Assembly: GCF_018613605.1 (NCBI RefSeq)
Contig: NZ_JAGGPU010000018.1
Span: 62,001-126,000, forward strand
Source of the DNA: Pedobacter sp. ISL-64
GTDB taxonomy: Bacteria; Bacteroidota; Bacteroidia; Sphingobacteriales; Sphingobacteriaceae
Direction of reading: 5' to 3'
Length of the DNA: 64,000 nt
Shown here piece by piece: positions 53,498 to 62,381 of this stretch (its first letter is position 1; each line of letters opens with the position of its first letter). The notes beneath the pieces were generated by a model. It was not told where the DNA came from and did no database searches. It saw nothing but the letters and a program-made list of their open reading frames with translations. The translations under genes were made by a program, and so were the position numbers.

Positions 53498-56041
53498 ATG
53501 AAAAGAATATTTCAAGTTTTAATCCTACTAGTTTTAGCCGCTCCGGCCTTCGCTCAAGTACGTCCACAAGGTCAGGCACCGGTAACCCCTTCTTTAAAGG
53601 TTGGTGGCTTAGATCTCGATTATTTTAGTCCAAAAGAATATATCATTGGTGGTACCACGGTAACCGGAACCCAATATTTAGACAAAGAAGTATTGATTAC
53701 CTTATCTAAACTAACTAAAGGCGATAAAATCGTGCTTCCTGGCGAGGCAACTTCTGATGCGATTAAAACGCTTTGGGCGCAGGGATTGTTTGATGATGTT
53801 AAACTTAATATCGAAAAGTTTGTTCAGGATTCGGTTTATTTTGAAATTGAAGTAGTTGAGCGCCCGCGTTTAAGTTCTATCGATTTAAAAGGTATCCGTA
53901 AATCTGAAAAAACTGCAATTCAAGAAAAGCTAAATGATAAAACAGGTAAAATCGTAAACGATAACCTGTACAATACCACTTCAGCCATTGTTAAAAAATA
54001 CTTGTTGGATAAGGGCTTTTTCTTTACCCAGATCGACTACAAAACTCGTAAAGATCCGAATGCAGAAAACAGTGTGGTATTAGAAGCAAATATCGATAAA
54101 GGTCACCGTGTTAAAGTACAGCATATCGATTTTACCGGAAACAAAGATTTTAAATCAGCAAAGCTTAGAAAATACCTTAAAACCCCTAAACAATTTGCCT
54201 GGTGGCGCTTTTGGGGCTCTGGAAAATTCGCGAAAGAGAAATACGAAGAGAACAAGGTAAAAATGATTGCCAAAATGCACGAGAAAGGTTATCGTGATGC
54301 CGAATTATTAAAGGATACCATTTACCAGCACAACAAGAAAAAGGTTAACATCAGGATGGACCTTTACGAAGGGAAAAAATATTACTTCGGTAATATTACC
54401 TGGGCAGGTAATGCCATTTATCCGGATAGTATTTTGCAAAAAGTATTAACCATCGAAAAAGGGGATGTTTTTAGCGAAGAAAAATTAAATAAAAAATTAA
54501 ACGGCGGTGGCGAAAACGGTGGCGACATTAACAGTATGTATACCGATAATGGATATTTAACTTTTAATATCGATCCGGTACAGACCAAAATTTATGGCGA
54601 TACTGTTGATGTGGAATTACGCATGTACGAAGGACCACAGTATACCAACAACCGCATTACTTTAAAAGGTAATACCATCACAAACGATAAAGTTGTTTTA
54701 CGTGAGATCCGTACCAAACCCGGACAGAAATTTAACAAAAGTGATTTGATCCGTACCATCCGCGAAATCGGTCAATTGGGTAACTTCGACGAGTCTAAAA
54801 CTGTACCTACACCTCGTCCTAACCCGGCAGATGGTACTGTAGATATTGAATATGCTGTAGAAGAGAAACCTTCAGATCAGATTGAGTTATCAGGTGGTTT
54901 TGGTGGTGGCCGTATCATTGGTACATTAGGTTTAACTTTCAATAACTTTTCGTTACGTAACTTATTTAATTTAAAAGCTTACAAACCATTGCCAAAAGGT
55001 GATGGACAGAAATTAAGCTTACGTGGACAAACCAACGGTAAATATTACCAATCATATAGTTTTTCCTTCTCTCAACCTTGGTTTGGTGGCGAGAAACCGG
55101 TAAGTTTCGGTGTGAGTGCATTTACTTCACTACAATCTAATGGATTAAGTTCAGATAATGCGCAGTTTCAAAAAATACGTTTAAATGGTGTAACGGTTAG
55201 TTTGGGTAGAAGATTAAACTGGCCAGATAACTATTTCCAGTTAAGCCATGCGGTTAGTGTACAACAGTACATCTTAAATAACTATTCAGGATATTTATTC
55301 AATACGGGCACATCTTACAACATAAGTTTATCACAGGAGATTAGCCGCGATTCAAGAGATTCGCCGATCTTCCCTAAATCTGGATCATTCTTACGTTTCA
55401 CCGTTCAGGCAACGCCTCCGTTTTCATTGTTAAATAAAACAAACTATGCAACGGCATCAGATAGGGAGAAATATCGCTTTACAGAATATCACAAATGGAA
55501 ATTCGATTCACAATGGTACCAGCGTGTAGCCGGAAACCTGGTAATCAAAGCGCAGGCCCAGTTTGGTTTCTTGGGGCAATATAACAAAGCAGTTGGCCAA
55601 TCAGCATTCGAGCGTTTTAAACTTGGTGGTGATGGTATGCAGGGATTCGATTTCTTGCAGGGATCTGAGCTGATCGCGATGCGTGGTTACGCTAACAATG
55701 CTGTTATCCCGAATGGATCCGATCCGGCTGTAGCGCAGCAATCAGGTAGCCCAATTTATACCAAATATGTATTAGAGGCACGTTATCCCGTTATTGCAAG
55801 CCAACAAGCCACAGCCTTCGTTTTGGCCTTTGCAGAAGCTGGTAACACCTGGAACAGATTTGGTGATTTTAATCCTTTTAACGTTAGAAGATCGGTGGGT
55901 GTAGGTGCAAGGATCTTCCTTCCTATATTTGGTTTGTTGGGTATCGATTATGGACATGCGTTTGATACCATACCTGGACTATCAGACGGAGGAAAGCAAA
56001 ATTTTACATTTAGTATCGCACAACAATTAGGTGGATTTTAA
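53498..56041 (+). CDS. bamA: Outer membrane protein assembly factor BamA
   Basis: An 847-residue Omp85 protein that inserts barrels into the outer membrane. I start at ATG 53498, directly before the signal peptide (MKRIFQVLILLVLAAPAFAQ); the frame opens nine codons earlier at TTG, which is not needed. POTRA domains fill about 30-440 (repeats such as VVERPRLSSIDLKGIRKSE and HIDFTGNKDFKSAKLRKYL), then the barrel with FKLGGDGMQGFDFL-type lid loop and the end LLGIDYGHAFDTIPG. The Bacteroidota form is longer than usual. Two Skp-type chaperone genes follow. Confidence 0.94.
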   Translation: MKRIFQVLILLVLAAPAFAQVRPQGQAPVTPSLKVGGLDLDYFSPKEYIIGGTTVTGTQYLDKEVLITLSKLTKGDKIVLPGEATSDAIKTLWAQGLFDDVKLNIEKFVQDSVYFEIEVVERPRLSSIDLKGIRKSEKTAIQEKLNDKTGKIVNDNLYNTTSAIVKKYLLDKGFFFTQIDYKTRKDPNAENSVVLEANIDKGHRVKVQHIDFTGNKDFKSAKLRKYLKTPKQFAWWRFWGSGKFAKEKYEENKVKMIAKMHEKGYRDAELLKDTIYQHNKKKVNIRMDLYEGKKYYFGNITWAGNAIYPDSILQKVLTIEKGDVFSEEKLNKKLNGGGENGGDINSMYTDNGYLTFNIDPVQTKIYGDTVDVELRMYEGPQYTNNRITLKGNTITNDKVVLREIRTKPGQKFNKSDLIRTIREIGQLGNFDESKTVPTPRPNPADGTVDIEYAVEEKPSDQIELSGGFGGGRIIGTLGLTFNNFSLRNLFNLKAYKPLPKGDGQKLSLRGQTNGKYYQSYSFSFSQPWFGGEKPVSFGVSAFTSLQSNGLSSDNAQFQKIRLNGVTVSLGRRLNWPDNYFQLSHAVSVQQYILNNYSGYLFNTGTSYNISLSQEISRDSRDSPIFPKSGSFLRFTVQATPPFSLLNKTNYATASDREKYRFTEYHKWKFDSQWYQRVAGNLVIKAQAQFGFLGQYNKAVGQSAFERFKLGGDGMQGFDFLQGSELIAMRGYANNAVIPNGSDPAVAQQSGSPIYTKYVLEARYPVIASQQATAFVLAFAEAGNTWNRFGDFNPFNVRRSVGVGARIFLPIFGLLGIDYGHAFDTIPGLSDGGKQNFTFSIAQQLGGF

Positions 56042-56141
56042 TTGATAAAGAACAAAAATTTAACTAATTATGCAATAAATCATTGCAATAGGAGTTTAAA
56101 GAAAGCTTAGGTTATTAACTATATCATTAACACACACACAA

Positions 56142-56672
56142 ATGAAGAAGTATCTTTTTATCGCATTCCTACTTTGCACTTCTTTTGGTGCCTTTGCACA
56201 GAAGTTTGCTTATGTAGACACGGAGTATATTTTGAAACATTTACCAGAATATAAATCGGCACTAAGTCAACTAGATGTTGCCTCTAAACAATGGCAGCAA
56301 CAGGTAGATCAGAATTTTTCTGAAATTGACAGGATGTACAAGGCTTATCAGGCCGATCAGGTTTTGTTAACCGATGATATGCGCAAGCGCCGTGAAAACG
56401 AGATTATAGAAAAGGAAAAACAGGCTAAAGAATTTCAACGTTCTAAGTTTGGGCCAGATGGGGATCTTTTTCAAAGCAGGGTAAAATTAATTAAACCCAT
56501 TCAGGATAAAGTAGCCGAGGCGATTAAACAGATTGCAAAATCTAAATATTTAGACTTCATTTTCGACAAGAGCAGTGAAGCAACAATGATGATTTATGCA
56601 AGCAGCAGTTACGATGTTAGTAATGACGTAATTGTAAAATTAGGTTATAAACCAGGGACTGTAAATAATTAG
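56142..56672 (+). CDS. OmpH/Skp-family periplasmic chaperone, first copy
   Basis: A 176-residue exported helical protein. The signal peptide (MKKYLFIAFLLCTSFGAFAQ) is followed by KFAYVDTEYILKHLPEY, a usual Skp start, then a long charged coiled coil (about 40-120), and a short beta end (YLDFIFDKSSEATMMIY). It would carry unfolded outer membrane proteins to BamA, which is encoded just before. A second Skp-like gene follows 63 bases later. Confidence 0.93.
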   Translation: MKKYLFIAFLLCTSFGAFAQKFAYVDTEYILKHLPEYKSALSQLDVASKQWQQQVDQNFSEIDRMYKAYQADQVLLTDDMRKRRENEIIEKEKQAKEFQRSKFGPDGDLFQSRVKLIKPIQDKVAEAIKQIAKSKYLDFIFDKSSEATMMIYASSSYDVSNDVIVKLGYKPGTVNN

Positions 56673-56735
56673 TATATTCGCCCCTGATTTTTGAAGAAAA
56701 ACAATTAGAAAAAAATAAAAAAGTAAAATAAAACG

Positions 56736-57314
56736 ATGAGAAAGTTAATTAACGTATTCTTTGTAGCAGCAGGGTTATTGTTTACAGCGAATATGGCAAG
56801 TGCACAACAAAAATTGGGTCACATTAATTCTGAAGAGGTATTTGCAAATTTACCAGAGGCTAAAACAGCTCAAACTACTTTAGAAACCTTAGGTAAACAA
56901 AAGCAAGCCGATATTGATGCAATGATCAAAGAATATCAAAGTAAAATGGCTGCAGCAGAAGCTAAGCAAAAAACTTTGAGTGAGGCTAACAAAGAAACAG
57001 TGGGTAAAGAATTACAAGCTGCGGGTCAAGAATTACAGGATTTAGAAAAACGCATTACTGATGCGCGTACTAAAGCGTCGCAAGATATAGGTACTAAACA
57101 AGGTGAATTATTCCAACCTATCCAGGCTAAAGTTGCAACTGCAATTTCTGCTGTAGCTAAAGAAAAAGGTTTAGCTTACGTTTTCGATATCGCAAACGGA
57201 CAAGGTGGTAACAATTTAGTTTTCTGGGATGGTGGTGATGATATTACTGCTTCAGTAAAAACTAAATTAGGAATCACTGCAACTGCTGCAAAACCAGCGG
57301 CACCTAAAAAGTAG
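56736..57314 (+). CDS. OmpH/Skp-family periplasmic chaperone, second copy
   Basis: A 192-residue exported protein: signal peptide (MRKLINVFFVAAGLLFTANM, then ASAQ), KLGHINSEEVFANLPEAKTA, a long coiled coil (about 40-130), the strand GLAYVFDIANGQGG and an Ala/Pro/Lys-rich end. It is a paralogue of the preceding gene, with the usual Bacteroidota arrangement of two skp genes after bamA. A good terminator follows. Confidence 0.93.
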   Translation: MRKLINVFFVAAGLLFTANMASAQQKLGHINSEEVFANLPEAKTAQTTLETLGKQKQADIDAMIKEYQSKMAAAEAKQKTLSEANKETVGKELQAAGQELQDLEKRITDARTKASQDIGTKQGELFQPIQAKVATAISAVAKEKGLAYVFDIANGQGGNNLVFWDGGDDITASVKTKLGITATAAKPAAPKK

Positions 57315-57368
57315 TTCTGAAGCGGAAGTTCGGAGTTTAAAATCTCCTTATCAATTCAAAATATAAGG

Positions 57369-57400
57369 CGGAATTAAGTTTAACTTAGTTCCGTTTTTTT
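57369..57400 (+). terminator. Terminator of the bamA-skp operon
   Basis: CGGAATTAAGTT (57369-57380) pairs with AACTTAGTTCCG (57382-57393), one G-U pair, followed by about eight Ts. Confidence 0.85.
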
Positions 57401-57413
57401 GTTTACACAGTTT

Positions 57414-57490
57414 CGTCATGCTGAATTTATTTCAGCATCTTTGATGTTTAACTTCAGCGCAGCAGATCCTGAAACAAGTTCAGGAAGACG
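57414..57490. repeat. Dispersed CGTC...GACG hairpin repeat
   Basis: CGTCATGCTGAATTTATTTC (57414-57433) is identical to the left arm at 13297. The right arm GAAACAAGTTCAGGAAGACG (57471-57490) is a diverged inverse. It lies just after the skp terminator. Confidence 0.65.
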
Positions 57491-57541
57491 ACCGTTTTAA
57501 AGATTCAACTTTTCAATATTTATCTATAACTTTCCAACACA

Positions 57542-58363
57542 ATGCAGGCTTCGCCAATAGGTATTTTCGATTCAGGTTACGGCGGTTTAACAGTTTTCCG
57601 TTCTATTGCCGATAAATTGCCCGATTACAATTATATCTATTTGGGCGATAATGCCCGTTCGCCTTATGGCGACCATTCTTTCGAGACCATTTATAAATAT
57701 ACTTTAGAATGCGTAGAATGGCTTTTTGCTAAAGGATGCCATTTGGTCATTCTTGCCTGCAACACAGCATCTGCAAAAGCGCTTAGAACGATCCAGCAAA
57801 TAGATCTTCCTGCTAAATATCCCGGTAGAAGGGTGCTTGGCGTAATCAGGCCCACAGCTGAGGTAATTGATAGTTATACAAGTACTAAATCGGTAGGCGT
57901 GATGGGGACCAGAGGTACAGTTAATTCTCAATCTTATCTTTTAGAGATCAATAAATTTTTTCCTGAGATTAAGGTTTACCAGCAAAGCTGCCCGATGTGG
58001 GTTCCACTGATTGAAAATAACGAACACTTACAATCTGGCGCGGACTTTTTTATCAATGAATATTGTGATCAGTTATTGAGCCAATCGGCAGCTATCGATT
58101 GTGTGCTATTGGCTTGTACGCACTACCCTTTATTAATGCCTAAGCTAAAGAAGATATTCCCTGATCATATAAGCGTTTTAACGCAAGGCGAAATTATAGC
58201 CAACAGTTTAGCTGATTATTTAAAGCGACATCCTGAGATGGAAGAAAAACTAGCTAAACAGGGCGAAAGGCATTTCTATACCAGCGGCGATCCAATTGCT
58301 TTTGATGAACACGCCTCTATTTTTTTCGGAGAGCCGTTGAAATCGGATAGAATGATTGTTTAA
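57542..58363 (+). CDS. murI: Glutamate racemase
   Basis: A 273-residue cytoplasmic enzyme that makes D-glutamate for peptidoglycan. The Asp/Ser region GIFDSGYGGLTVF (Asp10), first catalytic Cys73 in LACNTASAKA and second Cys192 in LLACTHYPLLMP are present. Length is normal. It is separated from the bamA-skp operon by a terminator and a repeat, so it has its own promoter. No clear -7 element is seen. Confidence 0.96.
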   Translation: MQASPIGIFDSGYGGLTVFRSIADKLPDYNYIYLGDNARSPYGDHSFETIYKYTLECVEWLFAKGCHLVILACNTASAKALRTIQQIDLPAKYPGRRVLGVIRPTAEVIDSYTSTKSVGVMGTRGTVNSQSYLLEINKFFPEIKVYQQSCPMWVPLIENNEHLQSGADFFINEYCDQLLSQSAAIDCVLLACTHYPLLMPKLKKIFPDHISVLTQGEIIANSLADYLKRHPEMEEKLAKQGERHFYTSGDPIAFDEHASIFFGEPLKSDRMIV

Positions 58364-58441
58364 CTGTAAACTGAACTCTGGTTAATTGTTTGAATTGGTT
58401 AACTGGAAATTGCGCATTGAAAATTGTTAATTCCTGAGCTG

Positions 58442-58468
58442 CGTCCTGCTGAACTTGTTTCAGCATCT
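58442..58468. repeat. Dispersed CGTCxTGCTGAA repeat, partial
   Basis: CGTCCTGCTGAACTTGTTTC followed by AGCATCT matches the left arm of the repeats at 13297 and 57414. No distant right arm is obvious. Confidence 0.6.
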
Positions 58469-58788
58469 ATTTTATTGATAAAAATCTTTAAATTGATTTG
58501 TTGCCAGTACAACTAGACGGTTCAGTAATCTTTCTCTTTTTCATCGGTAACTGCAAAACGCCAACTGTTAATACACGAAATTAATTGAATAGCATGATGT
58601 CTGTAGGTAATTCAGGTAAGTGTGTATAACCTACACTAACTAAGCTGGCTATTTGAACATATTCGAATTAATTCGAAAGGGCGATTAGAGTTAGAAATAG
58701 ATTAGTTGCACTTTTAGTTCATCTGTCAGTCTAAACTCATCATAATAAAAGAAAACATTTTTCTTTAGGTTGTAACAAGTTAAAAGGA

Positions 58789-58796
58789 TAACTTTG
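58789..58796 (+). promoter_or_regulatory. -7 element of the purF-type gene
   Basis: TAACTTTG matches the consensus. It overlaps a possible TTG start (58794) and therefore supports ATG 58815. Confidence 0.65.
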
Positions 58797-58814
58797 CGGC
58801 TTCAAACCCACACA

Positions 58815-60716
58815 ATGAGTGATCAGATAAAACACGAATGCGGAATCGCTTTTATTCGCCTGTTAAAACCACTTTCTTACTACCAGCAAAAGTACGGTAC
58901 AGCACTTTACGGCCTTAACAAATTATACCTTTTAATGGAAAAACAGCATAACCGCGGCCAGGATGGCGCGGGTATTGCCACCATTAAGCTGGATATGAAA
59001 CCGGGCAGTAGGTACATTAGCCGATACCGGAGCATGGCATCTAATGCGGTAGCTGATATCTTCGAATATGTGCAGAACAAATTTGTCGATATCCAAGAAA
59101 ACACCCCTGAATTAATGCAGGATACAGAATGGCTCAAAAACAACGTAAGCTTTATCGGCGAGGTGTTAATGGGCCATTTGCGTTATGGTACGCATGGTAA
59201 AAACAGCATCGAAAATTGCCACCCTTTTTTAAGGCAAAACAACTGGATGACACGTAACTTGGTAATTGCAGGTAACTTCAACATGACGAATGTTGATGAA
59301 TTATTGGAGCAATTGTACGAGTTAGGTCAGCATCCAAAAGAAAAAGCAGATACCGTAACGGTATTGGAAAAAATCGGTCACTTTTTAGATGATGAAAACC
59401 AGGAGCTTTTCGATCAGTACAAAAAAGAAGGGCATGATAACGTTGCGATTACACACAAAATATCTGATAATTTAGATATTGCAAATATCCTTCGCCGTTC
59501 GGCCAAAACATGGGATGGAGGTTATTCGATCTGTGGTATGGTGGGTAATGGCGATTCGTTCATTATGCGCGATCCGGCAGGTATCCGCCCGGCGTATTAC
59601 TATTATGACGATGAGATTGTTGTAGCAGCTTCTGAAAGGCCTGCTTTACAAACTGCATTTAATATCCAGTTCAAAGATGTTAAAGAGATCGATCCTGGTC
59701 ATGCTTTAATCATCAAGAAAAACGGTGAGGTAAGCATGGAGCAGTTCCGCGAGCCAACCGAAAGATTGTCGTGCTCTTTCGAACGTATTTATTTCTCAAA
59801 AGGAAGTGATGTAGAGATTTACCGCGAACGTAAACAGTTAGGTCGCTTATTAAGCGAGAAAATCCTTCAGGCCGTTAATTACGATTTAAAAAATACAGTA
59901 TTCTCATTTATACCAAACACGGCAGAAGTAGCCTTTTTCGGAATGGTTGATGGTGTTCAGCAATATGTGCGCAGGCACCAGAAAGATATACTTTTACATA
60001 AAAAAGAAACATTAACAGATCAGCAGCTTGAAGACCTGTTATCTTTAGCGCCCCGTGTAGAAAAGCTTGCGGTTAAGGATGTAAAACTGAGAACTTTTAT
60101 TACTCAGGACGCAGACCGTAGCGAAATGGTAGCACATGTTTACGATACTACCTATGGTATTATCAATAACCATCAGGATACTTTAGTGGCACTTGATGAT
60201 TCGATTGTACGTGGTACAACCTTAAAGCAGAGTATCATTAAAATTGTTGACCGCTTACACCCTAAGAAAATCATTATTGTTTCTTCTGCACCTCAGATCC
60301 GTTACCCTGATTGTTATGGTATCGATATGAGCAGGATGGGGCAGTTCGTGGCTTTCGATGCGGCTATTCAGTTGTTAACGGAGCGCGGTATGTGGCAGGT
60401 GATCGAAGACGTTTACACGAAATGTAAAGCTTCGTTGCTTTTACCTAAAGAGGAAATTGTAAACCACGTTAAGGAAATTTATAAACCGTTTACGCCTGAA
60501 GAAATTTCGGCTAAAATTGCACAGATTATTACGCCAAAAGGTACTGTTGCTGAGGTTGAAGTAATTTATCAAAGTTTAGAGAACTTGCATGAAGCTTGTC
60601 CGAAAAACAAAGGTGACTGGTATTTCTCAGGAAATTACCCTACCCCGGGTGGTAATAAAGTGGTAAATAAAGCTTTCGTTAACTGGAAAGAAGGAAATAA
60701 CCAAAGGGCTTATTAG
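58815..60716 (+). CDS. purF: Amidophosphoribosyltransferase (long PurF-type)
   Basis: A 633-residue enzyme for the first step of purine synthesis (PRPP + glutamine to phosphoribosylamine). The start is ATG 58815; an upstream TTG overlaps the promoter. It has a short propeptide-like MSDQIKHE before Cys9 (HECGIAFI), the class II glutaminase nucleophile, then NRGQDGAGIATIKL and MGHLRYGTHGK. The C-terminal phosphoribosyltransferase domain has VALDDSIVRGTTLKQS. At 633 residues it is well over the usual 470-510, with extra sequence around 70-110, 365-400 and the C-terminus. It may be the main PurF or a diverged second copy. Confidence 0.85.
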   Translation: MSDQIKHECGIAFIRLLKPLSYYQQKYGTALYGLNKLYLLMEKQHNRGQDGAGIATIKLDMKPGSRYISRYRSMASNAVADIFEYVQNKFVDIQENTPELMQDTEWLKNNVSFIGEVLMGHLRYGTHGKNSIENCHPFLRQNNWMTRNLVIAGNFNMTNVDELLEQLYELGQHPKEKADTVTVLEKIGHFLDDENQELFDQYKKEGHDNVAITHKISDNLDIANILRRSAKTWDGGYSICGMVGNGDSFIMRDPAGIRPAYYYYDDEIVVAASERPALQTAFNIQFKDVKEIDPGHALIIKKNGEVSMEQFREPTERLSCSFERIYFSKGSDVEIYRERKQLGRLLSEKILQAVNYDLKNTVFSFIPNTAEVAFFGMVDGVQQYVRRHQKDILLHKKETLTDQQLEDLLSLAPRVEKLAVKDVKLRTFITQDADRSEMVAHVYDTTYGIINNHQDTLVALDDSIVRGTTLKQSIIKIVDRLHPKKIIIVSSAPQIRYPDCYGIDMSRMGQFVAFDAAIQLLTERGMWQVIEDVYTKCKASLLLPKEEIVNHVKEIYKPFTPEEISAKIAQIITPKGTVAEVEVIYQSLENLHEACPKNKGDWYFSGNYPTPGGNKVVNKAFVNWKEGNNQRAY

Positions 60717-60751
60717 GCCATTAAATCCCATAAAGGGGAACTTGAATAACA

Positions 60752-60782
60752 AATAGCTCATAGTAATATGGGCTATTTTTTT
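60752..60782 (+). terminator. Terminator of the purF-type gene
   Basis: AATAGCTCATA (60752-60762) pairs with TATGGGCTATT (60767-60777) including one G-U, with a 4-base loop and seven Ts. Confidence 0.85.
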
Positions 60783-61053
60783 GCTCATTTTTTGCCAGGG
60801 AGAACACTGGAGAAGAGCCCTCGACTCCGCTCAGGATGACCGTAAGATTGAGTACGATCTTCCCTAATCTAAACCTGACATTCGCGGAAAGCCCGGAGGC
60901 AAATTCTTCATTTGCCGAGGACTTGAAGCATTGGCAGGACTAATGATAATAGTAGTACTGTACCTGCTTTTCAAAACTTTTAACCGCCAAGACACAAAGG
61001 CACAAATTAATTAACTTCATTAAGGTTCAATTGTTTCCCAACAGTGCGTCCTG

Positions 61054-61071
61054 ATCCGATAGCTATCGGAT
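61054..61071. repeat. 18 bp perfect palindrome in dispersed repeat
   Basis: ATCCGATAGCTATCGGAT is perfectly self-complementary. It is inserted between CGTCCTG and TTATTTCAGGATCTG, which resemble the halves of the CGTC repeat family. Confidence 0.7.
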
Positions 61072-61135
61072 TTATTTCAGGATCTGTTTTAGTGTTATTA
61101 CTGATATATTGGAGAAAAGAATTGATGGTTTTAGC

Positions 61136-61155
61136 GGTTCGTGAGGACACGAACC
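61136..61155. repeat. GGTTCGTG-AGGA-CACGAACC hairpin
   Basis: An 8 bp perfect stem with a 4-base loop. The word is familiar from Bacteroidota intergenic DNA and is a good structural signal. Confidence 0.65.
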
Positions 61156-61611
61156 ACGGCGGAATAAAATTATTTGTATTTTCGTCTGCCCTTCGACTGC
61201 GCTACCATTGACGTTATTTTACAAATTATTATTAATCAGTATTTTAACTCCTTTTGCATTTTCATCCAGCCAGGCCATAGCACGGTATCCCCGTTCTACT
61301 TAAATCCGGCCTAACAAATTTTTCGGGCTGCACTGTTCTTGCCGCACAACTGGCTTCAAAAGAAAAATTTTCAGCCGGCATTTTTTGTTTCTTTTTGATG
61401 CCAAAAAGAAAGAGCCCTTCGGCGGCGGCAAGCCGAGACAAGACCGTGGTGTGTGGAAAAAGAAATCAATTACACGTCACTCATATTGATTTTTATACAA
61501 TAAATTAACCCTTAGGGTGACAAAACGTGAGGAAATTCTGTGTGTTCTGTGTTTCCGTGGCTAACAATAAGATGTGTATGCTGCGTTTTCTTTATAATCT
61601 TTGTGGTAAAC

Positions 61612-62238
61612 CTATGCGTAGAACTTCAGGTAAGTTTTAACGATGAGCCAAATGGCAAAGAAGATAATAACCACACCTGCGATTTTATTTAGCTTTTTAA
61701 GTGCATCTTCCTTTATTTTATAACGGAGTTTACTTGAATAAAAACTCTTTGCACCATCTATACTCAATTGGGTAGCCATGGCAATAAAAAAGCAGACTAA
61801 TTTTTCGTTCAGCATGTTGTTCAACTTAACCGAAATGATTCCGCTTACAATAATCCAGAACATTAAGGTAGAGGGGGTAAGGATGCACATTAAAAAACCT
61901 TTTATTACATAGCCACGTTTACTTACTTTTTGAAGCGTTGAACTATTATAGTGTACCGTTATTTTAGAAACCAGGTAATATATACCTACGGCTAACAAGA
62001 ATAGGCCCCCAATGGTGCCTACATATTTATCAAATTCTGCTTTATAATCAAAAAACTGGCTGCCAAAAAGAACCAGGCCAATTAAGATCACATCACTGAT
62101 AATTACGCCAACGGCCAGGGAAAACCCGGCTTTGAAGCCCCTCTCTATGCTGGTTTTGATCATTGAAAAAAATACCGGCCCTGTTAAAAACGACGAAATA
62201 ATCCCTGCTCCTATACCTAGTAATATGGCTTCAAACAT
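61612..62238 (-). CDS. LysE-family translocator
   Basis: A 208-residue inner-membrane protein with six helices. It starts LLGIGAGIISSFLTGPVFFS, the family's usual first helix with conserved Gly/Pro, and contains RGFKAGFSLAVGVIISDVIL and the middle CILTPSTLMFWIIVSGIISV. LysE proteins export amino acids or small related compounds; the substrate is unknown. It is divergent from a sugar transporter gene, with repeated TTGCATA words between. Confidence 0.88.
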   Translation of the reverse strand: MFEAILLGIGAGIISSFLTGPVFFSMIKTSIERGFKAGFSLAVGVIISDVILIGLVLFGSQFFDYKAEFDKYVGTIGGLFLLAVGIYYLVSKITVHYNSSTLQKVSKRGYVIKGFLMCILTPSTLMFWIIVSGIISVKLNNMLNEKLVCFFIAMATQLSIDGAKSFYSSKLRYKIKEDALKKLNKIAGVVIIFFAIWLIVKTYLKFYA

Positions 62239-62264
62239 GCATTGTATTGTTTATAATATGCGAA

Positions 62265-62319
62265 TATGCAATTTTATACCTAAACATATAACATTTATTT
62301 TTGTTGCATAGGTTGCATA
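62265..62319. promoter_or_regulatory. TTGCATA repeats between divergent transporter genes
   Basis: TTGCATA occurs at 62304-62310 and 62313-62319 (9-base spacing), and inverted as TATGCAA at 62265-62271. These could be operator half-sites for one or both divergent genes. There is no matching regulator nearby. Confidence 0.35.
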
Positions 62320-62381
62320 AAATTTACTGGTTTTCATTTTTTTTTATTTATGTTTAGAGCCACTAAAACTAGATTTAAAAA

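Larger units (their letters stand above)
58364..58814. other. Intergenic region between murI and the purF-type gene
   Basis: The first part (58364-58430) is built of TTAACTG/GGTTAATTG phrases. A CGTCCTGCTGAACTTGTTTC copy of the dispersed repeat lies at 58442-58468. The end holds the TAACTTTG promoter element. I see no gene in the 451 bases. Confidence 0.55.
60783..61611. other. Repeat-rich non-coding region between convergent genes
   Basis: About 0.83 kb without a gene. It contains an inverse CTCCGCTCAGGATGAC phrase (60825-60840), GCCAAGACACAAAGGCAC (about 60986), the palindrome at 61054-61071, a GGTTCGTG/CACGAACC hairpin (61136-61155), a GC-richer block about 61310-61440 (CGGGCTGCACTGTTCTTGCC, CAGCCGGCATTTTTTG), and CTGTGTGTTCTGTGTTTCCG (about 61539). 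Base composition of the block from about 61310 to 61440 differs from the surroundings. No open frame looks coding. Confidence 0.6.
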
